NCBI GenBank assembly: GCA_963778845.1
Contig: CAVZVW010000005.1
Location: forward strand, 1 to 64,000
DNA from: CAVZVW01 sp963778845
GTDB lineage: Bacteria; Actinomycetota; Actinomycetes; Actinomycetales; Kineosporiaceae
Direction: 5' to 3'
Length of the DNA: 64,000 bases
Shown: piece after piece, positions 36,962 to 45,091 of the stretch
Layout: each line of letters opens with the position of its first letter
Position numbering within the stretch: position 1 is the first letter of the stretch
Made by a program: the position numbers and the translations under genes
The notes under the pieces: model-generated
Told to the model about the DNA's origin: nothing
What the model saw: the letters and a program-made list of their open reading frames with translations, nothing else
Database searches by the model: none

Positions 36962-37623
36962 GTCGTCCTCCAGTCGACGGCGTCACCGAGCAAAGACCGC
37001 AGTTTGGCCAGACACCTACCTCGCGTCGGCCCGATGCTTCCCACCGGCATGCCCAACGTGCCGGACAGGCCGTTGTAGTCGGGCCGCTCCGAGAACGCGA
37101 CGATCCGTAGCAACCGCTGGCAGCGTTCCGTCAGTCGGCCGACCGCCGCCCACAGGGCGGCATCACGATGATCGCGAACCACCGCTGCCTCGGGGCCCTC
37201 GGTCTCCGCAGCGCGCAGGTCGAGCACGTCGTCCTCATGAGGTTCGGCACGCTGGTGCTGACCCGCGGCGCGCCACGCCTCCCGACGCGCCGTGACGCAC
37301 AACCAGCGGACGACGGCCTGGGGGTCGGCGATGGAGTCCGCCTTGCGCACCAGGGCCATCCAGGTGGTCTGCACCGCGTCCTCGGCGGTGGCCTGGTCGA
37401 GCCGGTAGGCGCGAACGATGTGCCAGAGGATCGGCGTCATGCGGTGCACGAGCCGGTCCAACGCGGCGCCGTCCCCGCCGACCCACCCGGTGAAGTCCGC
37501 CGCAGCGGCGTCGCACAGGTTGCTCAGCTCTCCCGGCTCTATCGAGAGATCTCGCGCCCGGCCCGCCGCCGCTGAGGCGCGCGGACCGGTCGACTCACCC
37601 GGTTGCCTGGTCACGGTACTCAC
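36958..37623 (-). CDS. ECF-like sigma-70 family RNA polymerase sigma factor
   Basis: About 221 residues from GTG 37623; the frame is open to a TTG at 37653 with no ribosome-binding site. Sigma region 2 reads RLVHRMTPILWHIVRAYRLD, then ATAEDAVQTTWMALVRKADS and AVVRWLCVTARREAWRA. Region 4 reads LTERCQRLLRIVAFSE, then YNGLSGTLGMPVGSIGPTRG and RCLAKLRSLLGDA. There is no region 3, as in ECF factors. It is the second gene of the operon and is likely to control the module itself. No dedicated anti-sigma gene is seen next to it. Confidence 0.88.
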   Translation of the reverse strand: MSTVTRQPGESTGPRASAAAGRARDLSIEPGELSNLCDAAAADFTGWVGGDGAALDRLVHRMTPILWHIVRAYRLDQATAEDAVQTTWMALVRKADSIADPQAVVRWLCVTARREAWRAAGQHQRAEPHEDDVLDLRAAETEGPEAAVVRDHRDAALWAAVGRLTERCQRLLRIVAFSERPDYNGLSGTLGMPVGSIGPTRGRCLAKLRSLLGDAVDWRTT

Positions 37624-37734
37624 GCTGTCACGCCCACGCTCCTGGTCACGCAACGCCGCGCCAGCCGGCCGGCGATGACTGCTGAGAGTGCTGCATGCGG
37701 CTGATAGCTGCGAATGCGCAGGTCGCAGGACGAC

Positions 37735-37905
37735 TCAGGTGCCGTCTCCGTGGATGCCGATGTACGGGTCCGGCTTGCGCAACGGGTCGGCGGGCGCCTT
37801 GGGCACCGCAGGTGGACTCACCTGCGGGTCCACCACGGGCGCTGCCGGGGCGGGTGCGGGCTGGGCAGCAGCCGGAGCGGGTGTCGGTTTCTTGGCACTG
37901 GGCAC
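37735..37905 (-). CDS. 56-residue Pro/Ala-rich peptide at the head of the sigma-CHAT unit
   Basis: The start GTG 37905 has GAGGGG about 7 bases upstream. The sequence is Pro/Ala-rich: PSAKKPTPAPAAAQPAPAP, then a conserved-looking end DPLRKPDPYIGIHGDGT. It has no membrane helix or signal peptide. It ends 112 bases before the sigma start on the same strand. The tail, not the Pro/Ala part, looks constrained. It might be a regulatory peptide or a protease target; nothing in the sequence proves this. Confidence 0.6.
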   Translation of the reverse strand: MPSAKKPTPAPAAAQPAPAPAAPVVDPQVSPPAVPKAPADPLRKPDPYIGIHGDGT

Positions 37906-38075
37906 GATGCATCCCCTCTTTCGTCTCGTCCTGGCCAGGAGGACGGTGCGGCTCCGACGATACCGTGTCCGGATGTGAGCCAGGTCACATCCATGAGCGG
38001 TATCCGCACGGGCGGCCCTGGGTCCTTGAAGGGCGCATCGAACGCGATCTCGGGGTGAACCGGAATGGCCCGCCC

Positions 38076-38106
38076 CGCGAGGTGCGCCACGGGGGCGCAC
38101 CTCGCG
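38076..38106. repeat. 13-bp perfect inverted repeat, 5-base loop
   Basis: CGCGAGGTGCGCC, loop ACGGG, GGCGCACCTCGCG. It is symmetric, so it can fold on either strand. No T-run follows. It may be a terminator-like hairpin or a large operator. Confidence 0.8.
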
Positions 38107-38161
38107 TCGGGAGCGGTTTCGATTCACACGGCGACGCGTGAGGGGATGTCGCCGTACCCGT

Positions 38162-38197
38162 GCGGGGGTCGTGCTGGCCAGAACCCACGACCCCCGC
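38162..38197. repeat. 12-bp perfect inverted repeat, 12-base loop
   Basis: GCGGGGGTCGTG and CACGACCCCCGC around a 12-base loop. It lies 55 bases from the first hairpin; the two stems are unrelated in sequence. Confidence 0.8.
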
Positions 38198-38464
38198 CGT
38201 CGGCGCCGGGCGGCTCCCCGCAACCTGCGTGACGGCAGCGAGCGCGCCGGAACGTCCGAGTGCGCACGAAGATCGACTCTGTCGTCGCCGAAGCACACGC
38301 TGCCCTTTCCTGCTTTCGTCCGAGGCCGCCCGTGCATGCCCCCTTGACAAGACCCCGTGATATCGCGAAATATGTTCGCCCATCGGTGCGAACGTGCTGC
38401 CGGCCACCTCTGCGCAGCATTCTTCTGCACGGCTACAAATGCCGCGACAACGGGGTCCTCCTCC

Positions 38465-39078
38465 ATGCCTGGTCCACGAATGATGGCTCTGATGTTCCTC
38501 CCCGTGGCGGTCGCCGTCGGGTTCTTGTCGATGCGAAGAGGCGCACGGCCGCGATTACGCGCAATACGCCTACGTCATATGTGGTTGATCTGGGTCGCGG
38601 CCACCGTCCAGCTTCTGAGGTTGTGGGACGCCGCGTGGGCTACCCCCTTCCTGAGGCCGGAGCACGGCCTGTGGCCGGTGGCGCCATCTGGGGGTCGGCG
38701 GCCGCCTTCATCGTGGTCAACCTCCGGTCGGTTCCGGCCACGGTCCGCCCGCCTCTCGTCGTGGCCGGCGTAGGGTTCTCCCTGAACTCGCTGCTCACGG
38801 CCCTTAACGGCGGCATGCCCTTCTCGATGACAGCCGCTCGCGCGGCCGGCGTGTCCGAGCAGCAGCTGGCCGAGCGCCTCGTCGGCCACGTGCCCCTGGG
38901 TCAGCACGGTGCCATGGCCGCCTTCGCCGACGTGATCCCGGTGCCCGGACTGCACAAGGTCGTGAGCATCGGCGACCTCCTCCTCATGGGCGGGATTGTC
39001 TGGCTATTCATGTCAGGGGCAGATGCACGCCAGGTCGCTCCTGGGGCCGGCAGACCGCGCCACGCCCTGCAGGCGTGA
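38465..39078 (+). CDS. DUF5317 family membrane protein, one frameshift
   Basis: From ATG 38465: MPGPRMMALMFLPVAVAVGF, then LRHMWLIWVAATVQLLRLWD. Near 38685 one C is missing (GGCGCC for GGCCGCC). The second half, AIWGSAAAFIVVNLRSVPA, runs on to NSLLTALNGGMPFSMTAAR, the NGGMP motif of DUF5317, and a final helix. With the base restored there are exactly 205 codons. It has about six membrane helices. Function unknown. Confidence 0.72.
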
Positions 39079-39128
39079 CCCCCGTTCCTATGGTGAAATC
39101 CAATATCCAGGTCCGAAGGGAGGTGCTC

Positions 39129-39233
39129 ATGACGAAGTCTCGCCGCCGCCAGATTCAGCTCTATGCGTTCTCGGCAGCCACGGCCGCTGCGGCGGTCTAC
39201 GCGCTCGCCGCTCCATACTGGGCCGCACACTGA
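39129..39233 (+). CDS. 34-residue single-helix peptide
   Basis: ATG 39129 is preceded by GGGAGGT at 5-6 bases, an excellent ribosome-binding site. The peptide is MTKSRRRQIQLYAFSAATA followed by a hydrophobic AAAVYALAAPYWAAH and TGA. A basic start plus one short helix fits a small membrane peptide. It lies 50 bases after DUF5317, possibly in its operon. Not recognised as a named family. Confidence 0.55.
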   Translation: MTKSRRRQIQLYAFSAATAAAAVYALAAPYWAAH

Positions 39234-39321
39234 CGACTCAAAGGTTCGGGAATGGGCGCCTGCGAAAGATGTCGAGTCGCCGACGCCCATTCCGACCCCA
39301 CCGAACCGCACCCGAGCGCGC

Positions 39322-40134
39322 TCAACGATGGTCGAAGTGCTGGTAGTCCGGGCTCCTGAAGGCCCCGCCCCAGGTGAAACCGGCCGCGACGAAGGCCTTG
39401 TACGCGCGGTCGCCGCGCGTGATGAGGCCGGGGACCCCGGGCTGGCGGGAACGGAACGCCGCACCTGCCGGCGGCAGCACCTTCCCGGCGAACAGGTAGG
39501 GGTTCTCCACGGGGTCGATGTCGACCGCCTTGCCGAACGCGTGGCGCGACCAGGTCGGCGGACCGGCCGCCACCGCGCGCCGGCAGTTGAAGGCCGACGT
39601 GTTGTCTGCGGCCATCGACGCGTCGTCGCTGCCGCCGAAGTGGCTCACCGGCTGCATGCTGCGCACCGGGAACCTCATGGCGTAGAGGGCCGCGAACACG
39701 GTGCGGGTCTGTGCCACGAGGCTGCGGTGGACCACGAGGACGCCGCTGTGCGCCTTGCCGTCGAACCCCCAGTAGCGCAAGCCCACCGCGCGCAGGTCCG
39801 CCGGGCCCACAGGGCATCCCGGGCGCCACGACGCACCGAGCTCGGCCGCGGTGACCGGGCTCACCGAGGAGGCGAACGCCGGCGAGGGCGTGGCCCCGGT
39901 CGGGGACTGCGTCGCTCCGGTCGAGGACGGCGACGCCGTCGCGGTCGGGGTGCCAGGGGCGGTGCCGGAGCCGGTGCCGGAGCCGGTGCCGGAGCCGGAG
40001 GCCGTGCCGGAGGCGGGAGCTCTCGAGGCGCCGCCGGAACCTCCGGTGCTGCACGAGGTCAGGCCGACAGCCAGGGCCAGTGCCGCGCCGGCGGCCACGC
40101 TGACAGCCGACCGGGTCCGCACGTCCCGTGCCAC
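39322..40134 (-). CDS. M15 family D-alanyl-D-alanine carboxypeptidase, lipoprotein
   Basis: 270 residues. The signal peptide ends in a lipobox (LTSCSTGG), so the protein is probably lipidated and faces outward. A Ser/Thr/Gly/Pro linker with GSGTGSGTGSGT repeats follows. The catalytic part has WSRHAFGKAVDIDPVENPY, the zinc-binding H-x-x-G-x-A-x-D, and ends DYQHFDHR, which supplies the last zinc His (H-x-D-H-type). M15 enzymes trim cell-wall stem peptides. It is transcribed toward the left, converging on the small membrane-protein genes. Confidence 0.85.
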   Translation of the reverse strand: MARDVRTRSAVSVAAGAALALAVGLTSCSTGGSGGASRAPASGTASGSGTGSGTGSGTAPGTPTATASPSSTGATQSPTGATPSPAFASSVSPVTAAELGASWRPGCPVGPADLRAVGLRYWGFDGKAHSGVLVVHRSLVAQTRTVFAALYAMRFPVRSMQPVSHFGGSDDASMAADNTSAFNCRRAVAAGPPTWSRHAFGKAVDIDPVENPYLFAGKVLPPAGAAFRSRQPGVPGLITRGDRAYKAFVAAGFTWGGAFRSPDYQHFDHR

Positions 40135-40191
40135 AGTCAGCAGACACTACTGCCCGTCCCGCCCCCGTCCCCCACCCGGCAGGATGGACGC

Positions 40192-41037
40192 GTGCACGAC
40201 GGCGACCCGAGGCGGCGGCGTGGTCGCCTCGTCCAACCCCCGGTCGGCCAGTGGCCGGTCCGCACGGGCACCATCGCCTTCGTCCCCGACGACGACCGCC
40301 GCCGGGCTTGGACCGTGCTGGTCAACGGCGTCCCGAGCAGCCACGTGGACCTCGACGACGCGACCCGCCTGGACTTCGAGTACATGCGCTGGGCTGGCGA
40401 CCTGCTCGACGTCCTCGCCCCGCAGGGTCAGGGCCTGCATGTCGCGCATGTCGGCGGCGCCGGGTGCACGCTCGCGCGCTACGTCGCCGCGACGAGGCCC
40501 GACTCGAGGCAGGTCGTCTTCGAGGTCGACGAGGGAGTGCTGGACGCCGTCCGCAAGGCCTTCGGCTGGCGCTCCTCGGCACTCCTGCGGCTGCGCGCCC
40601 AAGAGGGACGCGAGGCCGTCGCCGCACTCCCCCCCGCCAGCCAGGACGTGGTGGTGCGAGACGCCTTCAGCGGCGCCGTCGTCCCTGCCCATCTGCGCAC
40701 GCGTGGCTTCCTCAGGCTGGTGGACGCCGCGCTGCGGCCCGACGGTGTCTACGTCGCCAACCTGGCCGATGCCCCGCCGATGTCGGCGTCGCGCGTCGAG
40801 GCGGCCACCGCGCTCTCGGTGTTCGACCACGTGGCGCTGCTCGCGGAGCCGGCACTGTTCAAGGGACGCCGCTACGGCAACGTGGTGGTCCTCGGTTCGC
40901 AGGCCGCGCTGCCGATCGCCGCCCTGGAGCGTCGGCTGGCCTCCGGTGCCGTCCGGGCTCGCCTGCTCGACACCGACCAGTCGCGGGCGTTCGCCGGCGG
41001 CTGCCGCCCCGCCGACGACCCCGAGGGCGGCACCTGA
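40192..41037 (+). CDS. Spermidine synthase-like methyltransferase-fold protein
   Basis: 281 residues from GTG 40192, which has AGGA upstream. The fold shows DFEYMRWAGDLLDVLAPQG, then LHVAHVGGAGCTLARYVAAT (motif I with a GGAG-type loop) and VVFEVDEGVLDAVRKAFGW (the acidic end of strand 2). VVVRDAFSGAVVPAHLRTRG follows. The order is that of SpeE-like proteins, yet the polyamine-binding residues of true spermidine synthase are not evident. Actinobacteria have many such proteins of unknown role (fused MFS-free SpeE homologues). Function: an aminopropyl or methyl transferase is possible. Confidence 0.75.
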   Translation: MHDGDPRRRRGRLVQPPVGQWPVRTGTIAFVPDDDRRRAWTVLVNGVPSSHVDLDDATRLDFEYMRWAGDLLDVLAPQGQGLHVAHVGGAGCTLARYVAATRPDSRQVVFEVDEGVLDAVRKAFGWRSSALLRLRAQEGREAVAALPPASQDVVVRDAFSGAVVPAHLRTRGFLRLVDAALRPDGVYVANLADAPPMSASRVEAATALSVFDHVALLAEPALFKGRRYGNVVVLGSQAALPIAALERRLASGAVRARLLDTDQSRAFAGGCRPADDPEGGT

Positions 41038-41116
41038 CCCACCCTCTCGTCGCGACCTCTGGCGCCCAACGGTCGCTTCCGGGCGATCGAGGGGACAGTG
41101 ACGCGCCAGAGGTCGC

Positions 41117-42160
41117 CTACGACGGCACCAGGACGGCGACCCCGGGCGGCCCGCCCTGGCCGAGCGCCACCAGCGCGTCACCGGCCTCCGCCATGGTCAG
41201 GTGCCTGCTGACCAGCAGGTCCGGGCGCAGGCGCCCGCTCTCCACGAGCCCCAGCATCTCGGGGTAGGCATGGGCGGCCATCCCGTGGCTGCCGAGCACC
41301 TGCAGCTCGCGCCCGATCACGAGATGCATCGGCAGCGCCACGGGGCCGAGCACCGACGGGAGCAGCCCGACCTGCAGGTGCCTGCCGCGCGGGCGCAGGC
41401 AGGCCACTGACGCCGCGCAGGCGGCAGGGCTGCCGAACGCATCCATCGACACGTGGGCTCCCCCTCCGGTGAGCTCGGCCACCACGTCCTCCGGTGCGAG
41501 GGCGCCGCCACCGGCGAGGACCACGTGCTCGGCACCGAACCGGCGCGCCAGCTCCAGGGCGGCGTCTGTTACGTCGACCGCCACGACCCGGGCGCCCGCG
41601 GCCACCGCGACCATCACGGCCGACAGCCCCACCCCGCCGCAGCCGTGAACGGCGACCCACTCCCCCGGCCGCACCCGGGCGACGTGCACCAGCGCGCGGT
41701 AGGCCGTGGCGAACCGGCACCCCAGCGCGGCCGCCGCGACGTCGGTCACGGCCTGCGGCAGGCTGACGAGGTTGACCATCGCGCGGTCCACCAGCACGAG
41801 CTCGGCGAAGGACCCCCAGCGGCTGAACCCTGGCTGCGTCTGCTCAGGGCACACCTGATGGTCGCCGGCCCGGCACGTCGGGCAGCTGCCGCAGGCGTTC
41901 ACGAAGGGGGCCGTGACGCGGTCACCGCGTCGCCAACCCACCACCGCGGGTCCCACGGCCTCCACGACGCCGGCGAACTCGTGGCCCGGCACGTGCGGGA
42001 GTGTGATGTCCGGGTCGTGCCCGGCGAGGGCGTGCCAGTCGCTTCGGCACAACCCCGTCGCGCTCACCCGTACCACCACCCCGTCCGGCGTCGGCGTCGG
42101 CTCTGGCACGTCCGCCACGACCGGGGTCCGACCGAACTCCTCGATCACCAGTGCGCGCAC
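41117..42160 (-). CDS. Zinc-dependent alcohol dehydrogenase (MDR superfamily)
   Basis: 347 residues from GTG 42160, 8 bases after the DUF885 stop. GLCRSDWHALAGHD carries the catalytic-zinc Cys, and VPGHEFAGVVEAVG the catalytic-site His-Glu. ACGSCPTCRAGDHQVC holds the four structural-zinc cysteines. VAVHGCGGVGLSAVMVAVAA is the NAD-binding GxGxxG. The substrate is not clear, as several actinobacterial alcohol and polyol dehydrogenases look alike. It is coupled to the DUF885 gene as the second gene of an operon. Confidence 0.87.
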   Translation of the reverse strand: MRALVIEEFGRTPVVADVPEPTPTPDGVVVRVSATGLCRSDWHALAGHDPDITLPHVPGHEFAGVVEAVGPAVVGWRRGDRVTAPFVNACGSCPTCRAGDHQVCPEQTQPGFSRWGSFAELVLVDRAMVNLVSLPQAVTDVAAAALGCRFATAYRALVHVARVRPGEWVAVHGCGGVGLSAVMVAVAAGARVVAVDVTDAALELARRFGAEHVVLAGGGALAPEDVVAELTGGGAHVSMDAFGSPAACAASVACLRPRGRHLQVGLLPSVLGPVALPMHLVIGRELQVLGSHGMAAHAYPEMLGLVESGRLRPDLLVSRHLTMAEAGDALVALGQGGPPGVAVLVPS

Positions 42161-42167
42161 GGGCGGC

Positions 42168-43904
42168 CTACAGACGGCCGAGCTCGTCGACCAGGTCGTC
42201 GAGGCCGAGCGAGCCCTGGGACAGCGCCGCCATGTGCCACGCCTTCGCGTCGAACACCTCACCAGCCTGGCGGCGGGCCTCCTGCGCGCGGGCCCGGCCC
42301 TGCAGCCACGCCCGCTCGCCGAGCTTGTAGCTGATCGCCTGGCCCGGGCCGCCGAGGTAGCGGATGAGCTCGCTGTCGAGGAACGCCGCCGGCCGGCCGG
42401 AGTTCAGGCCGAAGAACTCCCTGGCCAGCGCCGGCGTCCACCGCTGCCCGGGGTGGAACGGCCGAGCCACCCCCTGGTCACGGGGGATCTCCAGCTCCAG
42501 GTGCATGCCGATGTCGATGACCACCCGGACGGCGCGCATCTGCTGCGCGTCGAGGTACCCCATGCGCTCGCCCGGGTCAGCGAGGAAACCCAGCTCGTCC
42601 ATGAGCCGCTCGGCGTAGAGGGCCCAGCCCTCGACGTTCGCCCCGACCGACCCGAGGCTGGTCTGGTAGCGCGTGAGCTGCGGGGCGACGTGCACCCACT
42701 GGGCCAGCTGCAGATGGTGGCCCGGGACGCCCTCGTGGTACCACGTGCTCACGAGGTCCCAGGTGGGGAAGCGGGTCTGCCCCAGCGTGGGCAGCCAGGT
42801 GCGACCCGGGCGGGAGAAGTCCACCGCGGGGCGGGTGTAGTAGGGCGCCGCCGCCGAGCCGGCGGGGGCGATCATGGCCTCGACCCGGCGCACCGGCTCC
42901 GCGAGGTCGAAGTGCACCCCGTCGAGGGCCTCCATCGCCGCGTCCATGAGGCCCTGCAGGTGCACCCGCACCTCCTCCACGCCTTCGATCGCCCGGCCGT
43001 GCGCGTCGAGCCAGGCCATCGACTCCCGGGGGGTTGCCCCCGGGAGCACCTGCTCGGCACCGGACCGCAGCTCGGCGTCCAGCCGGGCGTACTCGGTCCA
43101 GGCCCACGCGTAGGCGTCGTCCAGGTCGAGGTCCGACCCGGTCCAGAGGCGGGCACCCACCTGGTAGCGCTCGCGGCCGACCGGGTCACGTCCCCGGGTC
43201 GCGGCGAACGGACCGTAGACGTCGCGCAGCCAGTCCCTCAGCTCGGCGGTCGCCCCGGCCGCCGCCCGGGCGCCCTCGGAGAGGGCGTCCCCGGAGGATG
43301 CCCCACCGGCCGTCGCGGCCCTCGCCGCGAACTCGCTGAACCAGTCACCGCCCGTCCCGGCCGGCACGGTCTCTCCGAGCCACTCCGCGAGCTGGTCCAG
43401 CACGGCCGCCACCTGCGAAGGGCCGGCGTACAGGCCCCGTGCCATGCCCTCCTCGTAGCGCTCACGCAGGCCGGCGTACGCGGCCGGGATGCGGCCCAGC
43501 CGAGCCGCCACCACGTCCCAGTCGGCCGCGGTGGTGCTCGGCATCAGCAGCAGGATGGAGCGCACCGACTGGATCGGTGAGAACAGCGTGCCGATGGCGC
43601 GCAGGTTCTCACCACTGTCGTGCACCGCCTGAGCCGCGCTCAGGCGCTCCCGCAGGAGCCGGGCACACCGCCGCTCGGCGTCGTCCAGCGCATCGCGGCC
43701 ACCCGCCCTCGCCTCCGCGGCGTCGAGCCGAGCCAGGGTTGCCCGCCTCAGGTCCGCCTCGGCCTGCAGCCCAGCGGGGCCGAGGTCGGGGTAACGGTCG
43801 GCGCCGTCGGGCAGGCCGAGCGCCGTGGCCACGAGCGGGTCGAGAGCCACCACGTCCTTCACGAAGGCGTCAGCGATGAGGCGCGGGCTGTCGTCGTCCG
43901 GCAT
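42168..43904 (-). CDS. DUF885 family zinc metallopeptidase-like protein
   Basis: 578 residues. The zinc motif is WYHEGVPGHHLQ (H-E-G-x-P-G-H-H), and the downstream EGWALYAERLMDELG gives the third ligand region, both typical of DUF885. No signal peptide is seen, so it is cytoplasmic. Related proteins are put in the M32/M3-like metallopeptidases but are mostly uncharacterised. It is followed at once by the alcohol dehydrogenase gene. Confidence 0.88.
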   Translation of the reverse strand: MPDDDSPRLIADAFVKDVVALDPLVATALGLPDGADRYPDLGPAGLQAEADLRRATLARLDAAEARAGGRDALDDAERRCARLLRERLSAAQAVHDSGENLRAIGTLFSPIQSVRSILLLMPSTTAADWDVVAARLGRIPAAYAGLRERYEEGMARGLYAGPSQVAAVLDQLAEWLGETVPAGTGGDWFSEFAARAATAGGASSGDALSEGARAAAGATAELRDWLRDVYGPFAATRGRDPVGRERYQVGARLWTGSDLDLDDAYAWAWTEYARLDAELRSGAEQVLPGATPRESMAWLDAHGRAIEGVEEVRVHLQGLMDAAMEALDGVHFDLAEPVRRVEAMIAPAGSAAAPYYTRPAVDFSRPGRTWLPTLGQTRFPTWDLVSTWYHEGVPGHHLQLAQWVHVAPQLTRYQTSLGSVGANVEGWALYAERLMDELGFLADPGERMGYLDAQQMRAVRVVIDIGMHLELEIPRDQGVARPFHPGQRWTPALAREFFGLNSGRPAAFLDSELIRYLGGPGQAISYKLGERAWLQGRARAQEARRQAGEVFDAKAWHMAALSQGSLGLDDLVDELGRL

Positions 43905-43934
43905 GCGAAGTCCCTTCTCCAGGCCCGGTAGCGC

Positions 43935-44973
43935 TCAGCTGTCGCTGGAGCGCTGCCAGAGGTTGATGCCGGAGTCGACCGCGTGCTGGTCGATGGCCGC
44001 GAGCTCGCCGTCGCTCAGCGTCGGCCCCTGAAGGGCCGCAACGTTGGCCTCGAGCTGCGCGACGCCGCTGGCCCCCACGAGCACCGAGGTGACGCGCGTG
44101 TCGCGAAGCGCCCAGAGCAGGGCCAGCTGCGCCAGGGACTGCCCACGGTCGCGCGCCAGCTGGTTCAACGCCCTGATGTGGGTGAGCGCGGCCGCGGAGA
44201 GCAGCTCGGGGTCCAGGGACTTGCCCTGGCTCGCGCGGGAGCCGGCGGGCACGCCGTCCAGGTAGCGGTCGGTGAGCATGCCCTGCGCGAGGGGGGAGAA
44301 CGCGATGCACCCGACCCCCTCCTCACCGAGCACGTCGAGCAGCCCCGACTCGATCCAGCGGTTGAGCATGGAGTAGCTCGGCTGGTGGATCAGCAGCGGC
44401 GTCCCCAGGGAGCGCAGGATCGACACGGCCTCGAGCGTGCGCTGCGCGGAGTACGACGAGATGCCGGCGTAGAGGGCCCGCCCGGAGCGGACGGCGGTGT
44501 CGAGGGCCCCCATCGTCTCCTCCAGCGGGCGTGCTGGGGTCGAACCGGTGGCTGTAGAAGATGTCGACGTAGTCCAGCCCCATGCGGCGCAGCGACTGGT
44601 CGAGGCTGGCGAGCAGGTACTTGCGGCCGCCGCCTTCGCCGTAGGGCCCCGGCCACATGTCGTACCCGGCCTTGGTCGAGATCACCAGCTCGTCCCGGTA
44701 GGCGGCGAAGTCCTGCGCCATGAGCCGGCCGAAGCTCTCCTCCGCGCCCCCGTACGGCGGGCCGTAGTTGTTGGCGAGGTCGAAGTGCGTGACGCCCAGG
44801 TCGAAGGCACGGCGCAGGACGGCCCGCTGGCGCTCCAGCGGCGTGTCGTCACCGAAGTTGTGCCACAGGCCCAACGAGACCGCGGGCAGGTCGAGGCCGC
44901 TGCGCCCGGTGCGCCGGTAGTGCATGCCGGCGTAGCGCTCGTCGGCTGCGAGATAGCGAGGCTGAGTGGACAT
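43935..44973 (-). CDS. Aldo/keto reductase (YghZ/L-glyceraldehyde-3-phosphate reductase type), one frameshift
   Basis: From ATG 44973: MSTQPRYLAADERYAGMHYR, then FDLANNYGPPYGGAEESFG, which carries the catalytic Asp and Tyr. VISTKAGYDMWPGPYGEGGG has the catalytic Lys and the motif of the YghZ/GPR subgroup. Near 44525 one extra C (CCCG for CCG) breaks the frame after RFDPSTP. It resumes LEETMGALDTAVRSGRALY and ends WQRSSDS. Removing the base leaves 346 codons. Enzymes of this group reduce small aldehydes, including methylglyoxal, with NADPH. Confidence 0.85.
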
Positions 44974-45091
44974 GGGCACACCCTGCCAGGGTGGGCGGAC
45001 GACGTCAGCGCCCACCCCGGCGCGACTATGGTTGACGCGCACAACGGCGTGCCCGCAGCGACACGTCCTCCTTGCGTCTGGAGCCCTCGCC

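Larger units (their letters stand above)
37906..38464. other. 559-bp divergent spacer with two long perfect hairpins
   Basis: No ORF here has recognisable content. It holds two strong inverted repeats listed separately, then an AT-richer patch near 38360-38380 (GATATCGCGAAATAT) that may be the promoter of the rightward DUF5317 gene. The leftward promoter of the peptide-sigma-CHAT operon must also lie here. Confidence 0.5.
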
